Of a stretch of 21,844 nucleotides of DNA, positions 8,563-16,161 are shown in pieces. Position numbers and translations under genes: made by a program. This DNA comes from JAUVXE01 sp964349355. Lineage in GTDB: Bacteria; Actinomycetota; Coriobacteriia; Anaerosomatales; SLCP01. The notes beneath the pieces are model-generated. The model was given only the letters and a program-made list of their open reading frames with translations. It searched no databases and was not told the DNA's origin. Every line of letters begins with the position of its first letter. The first letter of the stretch is position 1. The DNA lies in contig CAYGFZ010000034.1 in assembly GCA_964349355.1 (NCBI GenBank), positions 1 through 21,844 on the forward strand, written 5' to 3'.

Positions 8563-9507
8563 ATGTCCGAGGAAGACATCGAAGGGTGCGTTCCGGACCT
8601 TGCTGCCGACGGAGGGTCGGCACCCGGCACCGTTCCCGAACTCGTGGTCATCACAGGGATGTCGGGGGCTGGGCGCAGTGAGGCGATTCACACGTTCGAG
8701 GACCTCGGTTACTTCTGCATCGACAACCTGCCGCCCGCGTTCATCCGGCAGATCATCGAACTCACGCGTCTCCCGGGCAGCCGTATCCGCCGGATCGCGG
8801 TCGTCTGCGACGTGCGGGCGAAGGAGTTCTTCGAGGAGTTGATCGGGGAACTCCGCAATATCGAAGAAGCCGGAGTGCCGTTTCGCCTCCTGTTCCTTGA
8901 GGCTGATGACGACTCGCTCGTTCGGCGATTCAAAGAGACCCGCCGCCGCCACCCGCTGTGCGCGGAGGGAGATTCGGTGGTCGACGGCATCACGCACGAG
9001 CGTGCCGCGCTGGTAGATATCCGTGTCCGGGCAGACCTTATCATCGATACGAGTACCCTCAAGCCCTCGGAGTTGCGCGCCGCGATCCGCGATCGTTTCT
9101 TCTCCGGAAACCCTGTGACATCGCTCGCCGTGACGGTCGTGTCCTTCGGCTTCAAGTACGGGCTGCCGACCGACGCCGACATCGTCATGGACGTCCGGTT
9201 CTTGCCTAACCCGTACTATATCCCCGAGTTGCGCCCGCATACGGGACTCGATGAGCCCGTGCGGCAGTTCGTGCTCAAGCGTCCCGAGACGATCGAGTTC
9301 ACCGAGAAGTGGTTCGACCTCCTTGCCATTCTCGCGCCGAGTTACCTCATGGAGGGCAAGACGCACCTTATCGTCGCGCTCGGCTGTACCGGCGGCATGC
9401 ACCGTAGCGTCGCCCTGTCCGAGGAGACCGCCCGGTTCCTCGGACAGCAAGGGTATCGGGTGGCGGTGAGCCATCGCGACATCGCGAAGGACAGGGAGCG
9501 CCGGTGA
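8563..9507 (+). CDS. rapZ: RapZ family nucleotide-binding protein (YvcJ/RapZ)
   Basis: The 314-residue product has the RapZ family order: a P-loop near residues 32-39 (GMSGAGRS), the following DLGYFCIDNLPP block, a middle nucleotide-binding part (VCDVRAKEFFEEL, then FKETRRRHPL), and the C-terminal domain with SFGFKYGLPTDADIVMDVRF, NPYYIPELRPHTGLD and the GCTGGMHRSV loop. In E. coli RapZ controls glmZ small-RNA decay and so glucosamine-6-phosphate synthesis; in Gram-positives the partner is less clear, with links to competence and cell-envelope metabolism. The usual P-loop Lys is Arg here, as I recall for other actinobacterial members. ATG 8563 is chosen because of GAGG at 8553-8556; the ~25 residues before the P-loop are a poorly conserved acidic extension. 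It overlaps yvcK by 4 nt (GTGA). Confidence 0.96.
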   Translation: MSEEDIEGCVPDLAADGGSAPGTVPELVVITGMSGAGRSEAIHTFEDLGYFCIDNLPPAFIRQIIELTRLPGSRIRRIAVVCDVRAKEFFEELIGELRNIEEAGVPFRLLFLEADDDSLVRRFKETRRRHPLCAEGDSVVDGITHERAALVDIRVRADLIIDTSTLKPSELRAAIRDRFFSGNPVTSLAVTVVSFGFKYGLPTDADIVMDVRFLPNPYYIPELRPHTGLDEPVRQFVLKRPETIEFTEKWFDLLAILAPSYLMEGKTHLIVALGCTGGMHRSVALSEETARFLGQQGYRVAVSHRDIAKDRERR

Positions 9508-10493
9508 GCGCCGTGAGCAGTGCCGTCGCAGTGGGGGGCGGTACCGGCCTTCCGGGGGTGCTGCGCTGCCTTGTCGAACTCGGCTATGAGACCGCTGCCG
9601 TCGTCACGATGGCCGACGATGGCGGCTCGAGCGGCAAACTGCGCACCGAACTCGGCATGTTGCCACCGGGCGATATCCGTAACTGCCTGGTCGCCCTCGG
9701 CGATGCCGAAAGCCCGTTCGCGTCGCTCTTTCAGTATCGCTTTCCGCACGGCGAAGGGCTCGCCGGGCACGCGTTGGGCAACCTCATGATCGCCGCACTC
9801 GCGGACATCACAGGATCGTTCCCTGCTGCGATAGAGGAGGCGGGGCGGCTCCTCGGCACGCGGGGGAGGGTCCTGCCGTCGACACTGGAGGACATCTCGC
9901 TGCATGCGACCGACTCGGCCGGAAACCCGGTCTCGGGCCAGGCGCTCATCGCAACGAGTTGCGGTCCGTTCGCACACGTCAGGCTCGAGCCACCCGATCC
10001 GGAAGCGTATCCCCCGGCAGCAGAGGCGATTCGCCAGGCCGAGCTCGTGGTCGTGGGGCCCGGCAGCCTCTTCACGTCGCTCGTCCCCAACCTGCTCGTT
10101 CCCGGTATCGCAGATGCGCTCCGGGAGACCCGGGCAAGACGCGTCTACGTCTGCAACGTCGCCAACCAGCGCGGTGAGACGGGCGGCATGGACGCGGCCG
10201 ACCACTTCGAGGTCCTTCTCGGCCACGGTCTGGACGGGGTGTTCGACGACGTGGTCGTCCACGGGGCGGACCAGACACCGGCACAACCCGGCCGGTGTCT
10301 CGTGTACGATGGCTCCAAGCGGCCCGTCGAGGCCGTCGATGCCGGTCCTGATGTGATCGCTCGCATCGAGGCCAGGGGAACGCGTATCGTTGTGGCTGAC
10401 GTGGTCGACCCGATAGACCGCCGTCATCACTCCCGCAGCAAGTTGTGTCGCGTACTCGGGGGGTTTGCGGACTCAAGTGTCGTTCACGGCTGA
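9504..10493 (+). CDS. yvcK: YvcK/CofD-like gluconeogenesis and cell-shape factor
   Basis: The 329-residue product shows the CofD-like Rossmann fold: GGGTGLPGVLR at residues 11-21, the MADDGGSSGKLR block, PPGDIRNCLVAL, then GHALGNLMI, VVGPGSLFTSLVPNLLV and VCNVANQRGET. YvcK binds UDP-sugars in B. subtilis and M. tuberculosis and is needed for growth on gluconeogenic carbon and for peptidoglycan placement; it is not the F420 enzyme CofD, which is a distant relative. The start GTG 9504 overlaps the rapZ stop (GTGA) and has AGGGAG at 9492-9497. The 3' end overlaps whiA. The rapZ-yvcK-whiA order is conserved in Gram-positive bacteria and makes the identification firm. Confidence 0.96.
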   Translation: MSAVSSAVAVGGGTGLPGVLRCLVELGYETAAVVTMADDGGSSGKLRTELGMLPPGDIRNCLVALGDAESPFASLFQYRFPHGEGLAGHALGNLMIAALADITGSFPAAIEEAGRLLGTRGRVLPSTLEDISLHATDSAGNPVSGQALIATSCGPFAHVRLEPPDPEAYPPAAEAIRQAELVVVGPGSLFTSLVPNLLVPGIADALRETRARRVYVCNVANQRGETGGMDAADHFEVLLGHGLDGVFDDVVVHGADQTPAQPGRCLVYDGSKRPVEAVDAGPDVIARIEARGTRIVVADVVDPIDRRHHSRSKLCRVLGGFADSSVVHG

Positions 10494-11418
10494 AGTCAAA
10501 GACGAGCTCTCTCGCATCGAGCTGAAACGCGGGTGCTGCCTGCGGGCCGAGCTGGCGGCGCTCGTCCGTGTCGAGGGCACGCTGCACATCACCGGCAAAG
10601 AACGCTACCGGCTTGAGATTGCGACCGAGACCGCGCCGGTGGCCCGTAAGACGATCAAGCTTCTCCACGGCCCCTATGATCTAAAAACCGAGCTCACGGT
10701 CCGGCGCAGCGTGCTTCACAAGACGAACAACTACCTCATCACGGTCATCAGCCAGCCGAGGCTTGCTCAGGCCCTGAACGAACTCGGTGTGCTCGACGAG
10801 TCGTTCTCCCTTACCTACGGGATCGTCCCGCGACTGGTCCGTCGCGACTGCTGCGCGATCTCATACCTCAGGGGAGCGTTCCTCGGCGGTGGATTCGTCG
10901 CCGACCCCCACGGCGACTTCCACTTCGAACTCACCGCTGAAACCGAGCAGATGGCAGGAGATCTACTCGCGGTGATGGCCCGTTTCGGGATGCATGCCAA
11001 GATCACCAGGAGGCGGGGGCTGTACTCGGTCTATCTCAAAGGAGCCGAGCCGATCGTCACCTTCCTGGCGCTGGTGGGGGCGCACCAGGCGCTGCTGCGC
11101 ACGGAAGACGTTCGAATCGTGAAGTCGATGCGCAACGAGGTGAACCGTCTGGTCAACGCCGAGACCGCGAACCTGCAGAAGTCGGCCGAGGCGGCGATCT
11201 CCCAACTTGAGGCGATACGCGTCCTCGATCAGACTCGCGGGCTCGCCAGCCTGCCGCCGGCATTGCGCGAGCTCGCGGCGCTCAGGCTGAAACATCCCGA
11301 GGTGAGCCTGCGTGAACTCGGTGAGCTTGCAGACCCCCCGCTCTCGAAGTCGGCGGTATATCATAGGATCAGGCGCATCGAGGAGCTGGTGGTACGGGGA
11401 TCCTCGGGCGACGGATAA
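10477..11418 (+). CDS. whiA: WhiA DNA-binding regulator
   Basis: WhiA combines a degenerate LAGLIDADG homing-endonuclease-like N-terminal domain with a C-terminal helix-turn-helix. Here the first part includes LRAELAALVRVEGTLHI and YLRGAFLGGGFVADPHG; the second includes LRELGELADPPLSKSAVYHRI near the end. In Streptomyces WhiA works with WhiB to switch on sporulation division genes; in non-sporulating bacteria it affects cell division and chromosome segregation. From GTG 10477 the product is 313 residues and begins MSFTAEVKDEL, which matches the usual WhiA start. A TTG at 10465 is possible and is nearer a G-run (10458-10463), but would add four unconserved residues. With the chosen start it overlaps yvcK by 17 nt, so translational coupling is likely. 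No separate promoter is apparent. Confidence 0.95.
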   Translation: MSFTAEVKDELSRIELKRGCCLRAELAALVRVEGTLHITGKERYRLEIATETAPVARKTIKLLHGPYDLKTELTVRRSVLHKTNNYLITVISQPRLAQALNELGVLDESFSLTYGIVPRLVRRDCCAISYLRGAFLGGGFVADPHGDFHFELTAETEQMAGDLLAVMARFGMHAKITRRRGLYSVYLKGAEPIVTFLALVGAHQALLRTEDVRIVKSMRNEVNRLVNAETANLQKSAEAAISQLEAIRVLDQTRGLASLPPALRELAALRLKHPEVSLRELGELADPPLSKSAVYHRIRRIEELVVRGSSGDG

Positions 11419-11428
11419 CGGGAGGCCG

Positions 11429-11457
11429 CGCCCGTCTCCCGGTGGAGGGAGCGGGCG
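11429..11457 (+). terminator. GC-rich hairpin between whiA and gap (no U-tract)
   Basis: CGCCCGtCTCCC at 11429-11440 pairs with GGGAGCGGGCG at 11447-11457: an 11-bp stem with one bulged T and a 6-nt loop. It starts 10 nt after the whiA stop. There is no T-run downstream, so it is at best a weak or partial terminator; it could also protect a processed 5' or 3' end and let gap be expressed at a different level from whiA. Confidence 0.45.
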
Positions 11458-11509
11458 TTCGCATGGCGCCCGGCACGGACACGGGTCGCCACAAGGGAAG
11501 GGAATCACC

Positions 11510-12514
11510 ATGACGATCAAGGTCGGTATCAACGGGTTTGGACGTATCGGGCGTCTTGTCTATCGCGCGTGCGCAGCCGATCCGGCTATCGAGGTGGTCG
11601 CCGTCAACGACCTGACCGATGCCAAGACGCTCGCGCACCTGCTCAAATACGACTCGGTCCACGGTCGCTTCGGTGGCGTTGTCGAGGCTGCCGAGGATGG
11701 CTTCTCGGTTGACGGTAAGCTCATCAAGGTGCTCTCAGAGCGCGATCCGGCGAACCTGCCGTGGGGCGCGCTCGGCGTCGATCTCGTCGTGGAGTCCACA
11801 GGTTTCTTCACCGACGCCACGAAGGCTAAGGCACACATCGATGCGGGCGCGTCGAAGGTGCTCATCTCGGCTCCCGCGAGCAACGAAGACATCACGATCG
11901 TACTCGGCGTCAACCACGAAGAGTACGACGCGAGCAAGCACCACATCGTCTCGAACGCCTCTTGCACCACGAACTGCCTCGCACCCTTTGCCAAAGTGCT
12001 TCGCGACGAGTTCGGTCTGGTGAGCGGTTTCATGAACACGATCCACAGCTACACCAACGACCAGGTCACGCTTGACGCGCCTCACAAGGATCTGCGCCGG
12101 GCACGTACCGCGGCCGCATCGATCATCCCCACAAGCACCGGCGCTGCCAAGGCGATCGGGCTTGTGATGCCCGACATGAAGGGCAAGCTCGACGGCATGT
12201 CGATGCGTGTCCCCACGCCCGACGGCTCCGTCGTCGACCTCGTGGCCCGACTCGGTCGTGACGTGACCGCCGAGGAGATCAACGCTGCGATGAAGGCTGC
12301 CGCCGAGGGCCCGATGAAGGGCTACCTCGAGTACTGCACCGATCCGATCGTCTCCATCGACGTCGTCGGTAACCCGGCCTCCTCGGTCTTCGACTCTCTC
12401 CAGACGATGGTCATGGGCGGGACAGGGAACTTCGTGAAGTGCGTGTCGTGGTACGACAACGAGTGGGGCTATTCGTGCCGCGTGAAGGACCTTATCAAGT
12501 ACATGAGCGCATAA
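11510..12514 (+). CDS. gap: Glyceraldehyde-3-phosphate dehydrogenase (NAD type)
   Basis: GAPDH oxidises glyceraldehyde 3-phosphate to 1,3-bisphosphoglycerate in the cytoplasm. The 334-residue product has the nucleotide-binding NGFGRIGRL at residues 8-16, the catalytic SNASCTTNCLAP with Cys152, the partner His179, the phosphate-site STGAAKAIG region and the C-terminal WYDNEWGYS. Asp34 at the end of the second strand, in VAVNDL, suggests preference for NAD over NADP. The frame is open to 11312, inside whiA, but ATG 11510 gives the standard N-terminus (MTIKVGINGFG) and has AAGGGAAGGGA about 7 nt before it. It opens a glycolytic cluster with pgk, tpiA and gpmI; a hairpin lies upstream and another before pgk. 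No cggR-type repressor gene is present. Confidence 0.98.
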   Translation: MTIKVGINGFGRIGRLVYRACAADPAIEVVAVNDLTDAKTLAHLLKYDSVHGRFGGVVEAAEDGFSVDGKLIKVLSERDPANLPWGALGVDLVVESTGFFTDATKAKAHIDAGASKVLISAPASNEDITIVLGVNHEEYDASKHHIVSNASCTTNCLAPFAKVLRDEFGLVSGFMNTIHSYTNDQVTLDAPHKDLRRARTAAASIIPTSTGAAKAIGLVMPDMKGKLDGMSMRVPTPDGSVVDLVARLGRDVTAEEINAAMKAAAEGPMKGYLEYCTDPIVSIDVVGNPASSVFDSLQTMVMGGTGNFVKCVSWYDNEWGYSCRVKDLIKYMSA

Positions 12515-12535
12515 GTATGCCGACGTTGAGAGATG

Positions 12536-12562
12536 CGGCGGGCCCCGGGTCGGGTCCCGCCG
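12536..12562 (+). terminator. GC-rich hairpin between gap and pgk (no U-tract)
   Basis: CGGCGGGcCCC at 12536-12546 pairs with GGGtCCCGCCG at 12552-12562: seven pairs, one mismatch, three pairs, 5-nt loop. It occupies most of the 75-nt spacer and is not followed by a T-run. A partial terminator or RNA-stabilising element that leaves gap mRNA more abundant than pgk is plausible but inferred. Confidence 0.45.
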
Positions 12563-12589
12563 TGTGCGCCACCGGAACGGGGGGGGACG

Positions 12590-13777
12590 ATGTTTGAGAA
12601 ACTCACCGTCAAGGACGTCGACGTGAAGGGCAAGCGTGTGCTGGTGCGCGTCGACTTCAACGTGCCCTTGCACGAAGGCGCCGTGGCCGACGACACGCGT
12701 ATCCGTGCCGCACTACCCACCTTGCGCTACCTTGTGGATCACGGGGCACGGGTCATCGTCATGAGCCACCTCGGCAGGCCGAAAGGCGAGCCCGATCCGC
12801 AGTACTCGCTTCGCCCCGTTCGTCGTGTGTTGCAGCGCCTCATGGGACGCAACGTGGTGTTCGTCGACGACATCGTCGGCGCCGATGCGCGCGAAGCGGT
12901 CGAACGGATGGTCGATGGCGAGATTCTCATGCTCGAGAACGTCCGCTTCCATCCTGGGGAGAAGGCCAACGACTCCGGCTTCGCGCGCGATCTCGCATCC
13001 CTCGGCGACATCTTCGTCAACGACGCGTTCGGGGCCGCCCACCGTGCCCACGCTTCGACGGCGGGTGTGGCCGACTATCTCCCTGCTTACGCCGGGATGC
13101 TCCTCGCCCGCGAGGTCAAGACTCTCAAGCGCATGCTCCTCGAGCCTGAACATCCGTTCGTGGCGATCCTCGGCGGGTCGAAGGTCTCCGACAAGTTCGG
13201 CGTGATCGACCGGCTCCTGGACTGCGCCGATACGGTCATCATCGGCGGCGGGATGTGTTTCACGCTTCTCGTTGCGAAGGGCATCGACGTTGGGCGCAGT
13301 CTCGTGGAGGAAGAGTGGGTCGAGCCGGCCAAGAAGATGCTTGAGAAGGCGGCCGGTAACGGAGTGGACCTCCTGCTCCCGGTCGACTTCGTGGTGGCCG
13401 AGGAGATCACCGAGGATGCGGACACCACGATCGTGGGTCGCGAGGAGATACCGGCTCACTCGTTGGGCCTCGATATCGGTCCGACCTCGGTCGAGCTCTT
13501 CAAAGATGCCATCTCCTCGGCCAAGACGATCTTCTGGAACGGTCCGATGGGCGTCTTCGAGATGACGCCGTTCGCGACCGGCACTCGTGAGATCGCCACA
13601 GCGGTGGCCCGCAACAACCGGGCCGTCTCGGTGATCGGCGGCGGTGATTCGGTCGCAGCCTTGAAGAAGTTCGGACTGGAGGAGCGCGTCACGTTCGTAT
13701 CGACGGGCGGCGGCGCGTCCATGAAGGTGCTGGAGGGGTCGAGCCTGCCGGGTATCGATGCCCTGCAGGACAGGTAG
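12590..13777 (+). CDS. pgk: Phosphoglycerate kinase
   Basis: Transfers the acyl phosphate of 1,3-bisphosphoglycerate to ADP, the first ATP-yielding step of glycolysis. The 395-residue product is of normal bacterial length and contains RVDFNVPL (about 20-27), SHLGRPKG (about 59-66), LENVRFHPGE, GGSKVSDK, the hinge-region GPMGVFE, the nucleotide loop GGGDSVAALKKFG and the terminal STGGGASMKVLEG. The frame is open from 12533 through the hairpin, but the alignment-like N-terminus KLTVKDVDVKGKRVLVR supports ATG 12590. The ribosome site is an unusual run of eight G (12579-12586), very close to the start. tpiA follows after 9 nt. Confidence 0.98.
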   Translation: MFEKLTVKDVDVKGKRVLVRVDFNVPLHEGAVADDTRIRAALPTLRYLVDHGARVIVMSHLGRPKGEPDPQYSLRPVRRVLQRLMGRNVVFVDDIVGADAREAVERMVDGEILMLENVRFHPGEKANDSGFARDLASLGDIFVNDAFGAAHRAHASTAGVADYLPAYAGMLLAREVKTLKRMLLEPEHPFVAILGGSKVSDKFGVIDRLLDCADTVIIGGGMCFTLLVAKGIDVGRSLVEEEWVEPAKKMLEKAAGNGVDLLLPVDFVVAEEITEDADTTIVGREEIPAHSLGLDIGPTSVELFKDAISSAKTIFWNGPMGVFEMTPFATGTREIATAVARNNRAVSVIGGGDSVAALKKFGLEERVTFVSTGGGASMKVLEGSSLPGIDALQDR

Positions 13778-13786
13778 GAGGATCAC

Positions 13787-14554
13787 ATGGCACGCCGACC
13801 GATGGTCGCAGGCAACTGGAAGATGTACAAGACTGCAGGTGAAGGAGCGATTCTCGTCCAGAACCTCGAAGAGCTCGCGCGCGACATCTGGGAAGAGGTC
13901 GAGGTCGTTGTCTGCCCGCCTTTCACGGCCCTCAAGAGCGTGTCGACAGTGATCGAACTCGACCGCCTTCAGATGGGACTCGGCGCCCAGGATATGCACT
14001 GGGAGGCCGAGGGCGCCTTCACGGGTGCCATCGCCGCGCGCATGCTTGTCGACCTGCGCTGTGACTACGTGATCGTCGGTCACTCAGAGCGGCGCGAATA
14101 CTTCGGCGAGACCGACGCGACCGTCAACAAGAAGGTGCATGCTGTCTTCGATGCGGACATGCTTCCGATCGTCTGCGTAGGCGAGTCGCTCGCGGTCCGG
14201 GAGGCCGAGAAGACCGAGTCGTTCGTGCGCGGACAGGTGCGCGCAGCCCTGGAGGGACTGAACGCCGAGCAGGCAGCACGACTCGTGATCGCCTACGAGC
14301 CTGTCTGGGCCATCGGCTCCGGCCGCACGCCGACTCCTGAAGGCGCCAACGATGTCGCGCGCTCGATCCGGGCGACAGTGGGGGCGACCTTCGGTCAGCC
14401 GGCCGCCATCCAGGCCCGCGTTCTGTACGGCGGATCGGTCAAGCCCGAGAACGCGGCGACGTTCTTCGCAGAGCCCGACATCGACGGCGCGCTGGTAGGT
14501 GGCGCGGCGTTGCAGGCCGACTCGTTCGCCTACATCGTCGAGGCGGCCAGGTGA
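13787..14554 (+). CDS. tpiA: Triosephosphate isomerase
   Basis: Interconverts dihydroxyacetone phosphate and glyceraldehyde 3-phosphate. The 255-residue product has all catalytic residues: Asn10 and Lys12 in AGNWKMYK, His99 in VGHSERR, Glu171 in AYEPVWAIG, and the phosphate-binding YGGSVKPENA loop. Start ATG 13787 has a strong Shine-Dalgarno, TAGGAGGAT at 13775-13783, that overlaps the pgk stop codon. The stop overlaps the GTG of gpmI by 4 nt, so translation of the two is likely coupled. Confidence 0.98.
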   Translation: MARRPMVAGNWKMYKTAGEGAILVQNLEELARDIWEEVEVVVCPPFTALKSVSTVIELDRLQMGLGAQDMHWEAEGAFTGAIAARMLVDLRCDYVIVGHSERREYFGETDATVNKKVHAVFDADMLPIVCVGESLAVREAEKTESFVRGQVRAALEGLNAEQAARLVIAYEPVWAIGSGRTPTPEGANDVARSIRATVGATFGQPAAIQARVLYGGSVKPENAATFFAEPDIDGALVGGAALQADSFAYIVEAAR

Positions 14555-16110
14555 GTGAGTCCCGCACACCCCTCGCACTCATCATCATGGACGGGTATGG
14601 ATTGGCCGAGCCCGGACCGGGCAACGCCATCACGTCCGCCGAGACACCCGAACTCGATGCCCTCTTCGAGCACTACCCGCACGGTCGGCTGAAAGCATCG
14701 GGCCTGGCCGTCGGTCTGCCCGAGGGGCAGATGGGCAACTCCGAGGTCGGACACCTCAACATCGGTGCGGGCCGGGTCGTCTACCAGGATCTGACCCGCA
14801 TCGACGCTGCGATCGCCGATGGGTCGATCGACTCCAACCCCGTGCTCGACGCGGCCGTCGATTATGCTATCGCCTCCGGTGGAGCCGTGCACTTCATGGG
14901 ACTACTCTCAGACGGTGGTGTGCACAGCCACCGCGATCATCTCTATGCGCTACTGCGGCTCGCCGCCCGCCGCGGGGCGAGCCGCGTCTTCGTGCACTGT
15001 TTCCTCGATGGTCGCGACGTGGCTCCACACTCCGGCGCGGGCTTCGTCGCGGACCTAGAGCGCTTCATGGCCGAGGAGGGTGTCGGCCAGGTCGCGACGG
15101 TGATCGGTCGGTACTGGGCGATGGATCGCGACAATCGTTGGGATCGCGTAGAGCGCGCCTGGCGGGCGATGGTGCTCGGTGCGGGGGCGGCCTCGGCGAA
15201 GTCAGCCGTGCGGGCGATCAGGGCGTCATACGAGCAAGGGGTGACCGACGAGTTCGTCGCACCGGTGGTGGTCACGAAGGTCGCCGAAGGGGACGCCATC
15301 ACACACCCTGTTGCGACTCTCTCCGACGGCGACACCGTGATCTTCTTCAACTTCCGCCCTGACCGTGCCCGTGAGATCACCCGGGCTCTCGTCGATCCGG
15401 AGTTCACCGGGTTCGAGCGTCCGGTGGTGCCCGAGCTCCACTTCGTCTGCCTCACCGAGTACGATCCGCTCATTGCTGCCCCGGTCGCGTTTCCTAAGAG
15501 TCTGCCCCGTTGCGTACTCGCTGATGTGATCGCCGGGGCTGGTCTGCGGCAGCTCCACATCGCCGAGACCGAGAAGTATGCTCATGTCACATTCTTCCTG
15601 AATGGAGGCGCCGAGGAGCCAAAGGAAGGCGAGGAACGTGTCTTAGTCCCGAGTCCGAAGGTCGCCACCTACGATCTCCAGCCGGAGATGAGTGCGCCGG
15701 GTGTCACCGACGAGTTGGTTGCAGCGATCGAGCAAGACAGGGCCGACGTCTACATCGCCAACTACGCTAACTGCGACATGGTCGGACACACGGGCGTCTT
15801 TGATGCCGCGGTCGAAGCTGTCGAAGCTGTCGATGCGGGTGTCGGTCGTGTGGTTCGTGCGATCCGCGAGCGCGGGGGAGTGGCGCTGATAACCGCCGAC
15901 CACGGCAACGCGGAGCAGATGTTCGCAGACGATGGCTCCAGTATTTTCACGGCACACACCCCGTCTGAAGTGCCCTTTCTTGCGGTGGTGGACGGTGTTA
16001 CGGCTGTTGTCGACGATGGCATCCTGGCTGACGTCTCCCCCACGGTGGCAGCCCTCCTCGGCCTCCCTGAACCGGCCGAGTGGACGGGTCGCAACCTCCT
16101 GCTATACTGA
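14551..16110 (+). CDS. gpmI: 2,3-bisphosphoglycerate-independent phosphoglycerate mutase
   Basis: Isomerises 3-phosphoglycerate and 2-phosphoglycerate through a phosphoserine, using two Mn ions; it belongs to the alkaline phosphatase superfamily. The 519-residue product shows IIMDGYG with metal-ligand Asp14, the nucleophile Ser64 in MGNSEVGHLNIG, HFMGLLSDGGVHSH, CFLDGRDV, GRYWAMDRDNRW, FNFRPDRARE, TEKYAHVTFFLNGG, YANCDMVGHTG and ITADHGNAEQ, in the family order. The GTG start overlaps tpiA (GTGA), with only a weak AGGCGG at 14541-14546, consistent with translation by re-initiation. This cofactor-independent enzyme in a gap-pgk-tpiA cluster resembles Bacillota and some deep actinobacterial operons rather than Streptomyces, where secG follows tpiA directly. 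No enolase gene follows in this window. Confidence 0.97.
   Translation: MSESRTPLALIIMDGYGLAEPGPGNAITSAETPELDALFEHYPHGRLKASGLAVGLPEGQMGNSEVGHLNIGAGRVVYQDLTRIDAAIADGSIDSNPVLDAAVDYAIASGGAVHFMGLLSDGGVHSHRDHLYALLRLAARRGASRVFVHCFLDGRDVAPHSGAGFVADLERFMAEEGVGQVATVIGRYWAMDRDNRWDRVERAWRAMVLGAGAASAKSAVRAIRASYEQGVTDEFVAPVVVTKVAEGDAITHPVATLSDGDTVIFFNFRPDRAREITRALVDPEFTGFERPVVPELHFVCLTEYDPLIAAPVAFPKSLPRCVLADVIAGAGLRQLHIAETEKYAHVTFFLNGGAEEPKEGEERVLVPSPKVATYDLQPEMSAPGVTDELVAAIEQDRADVYIANYANCDMVGHTGVFDAAVEAVEAVDAGVGRVVRAIRERGGVALITADHGNAEQMFADDGSSIFTAHTPSEVPFLAVVDGVTAVVDDGILADVSPTVAALLGLPEPAEWTGRNLLLY
16100..16108 (+). promoter_or_regulatory. Possible extended -10 promoter for secG inside the end of gpmI
   Basis: TGcTATACT at 16100-16108 is a good extended -10 match, unusual in such GC-rich sequence; it runs into the gpmI stop codon (16108-16110). 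Transcription would start near 16115, with a ~47-nt leader before secG. No clear -35 is seen, which extended -10 promoters can tolerate. It would give secG a promoter independent of the glycolytic genes. Confidence 0.45.
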
Positions 16111-16147
16111 GTGGTCGCTTAAGCCATCGCAGTCGTATGTCGACGCT

Positions 16148-16153
16148 AAGGAG
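16148..16153 (+). promoter_or_regulatory. Ribosome binding site deciding the secG start
   Basis: AAGGAG lies 8 nt before GTG 16162. The other in-frame GTG at 16153 overlaps this site itself and cannot be the start it serves. Confidence 0.7.
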
Positions 16154-16161
16154 TGTCCCGC

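Noticed and set aside
9504..10493. CofD (F420 biosynthesis transferase)
   Set aside because: The GGGTGLPGVLR and DDGGSSGKLR blocks and the rapZ-whiA context mark YvcK; CofD is a related but different family.
12713..14083. 456-residue minus-strand open frame
   Set aside because: Antisense to pgk and tpiA, both certain; no motifs.
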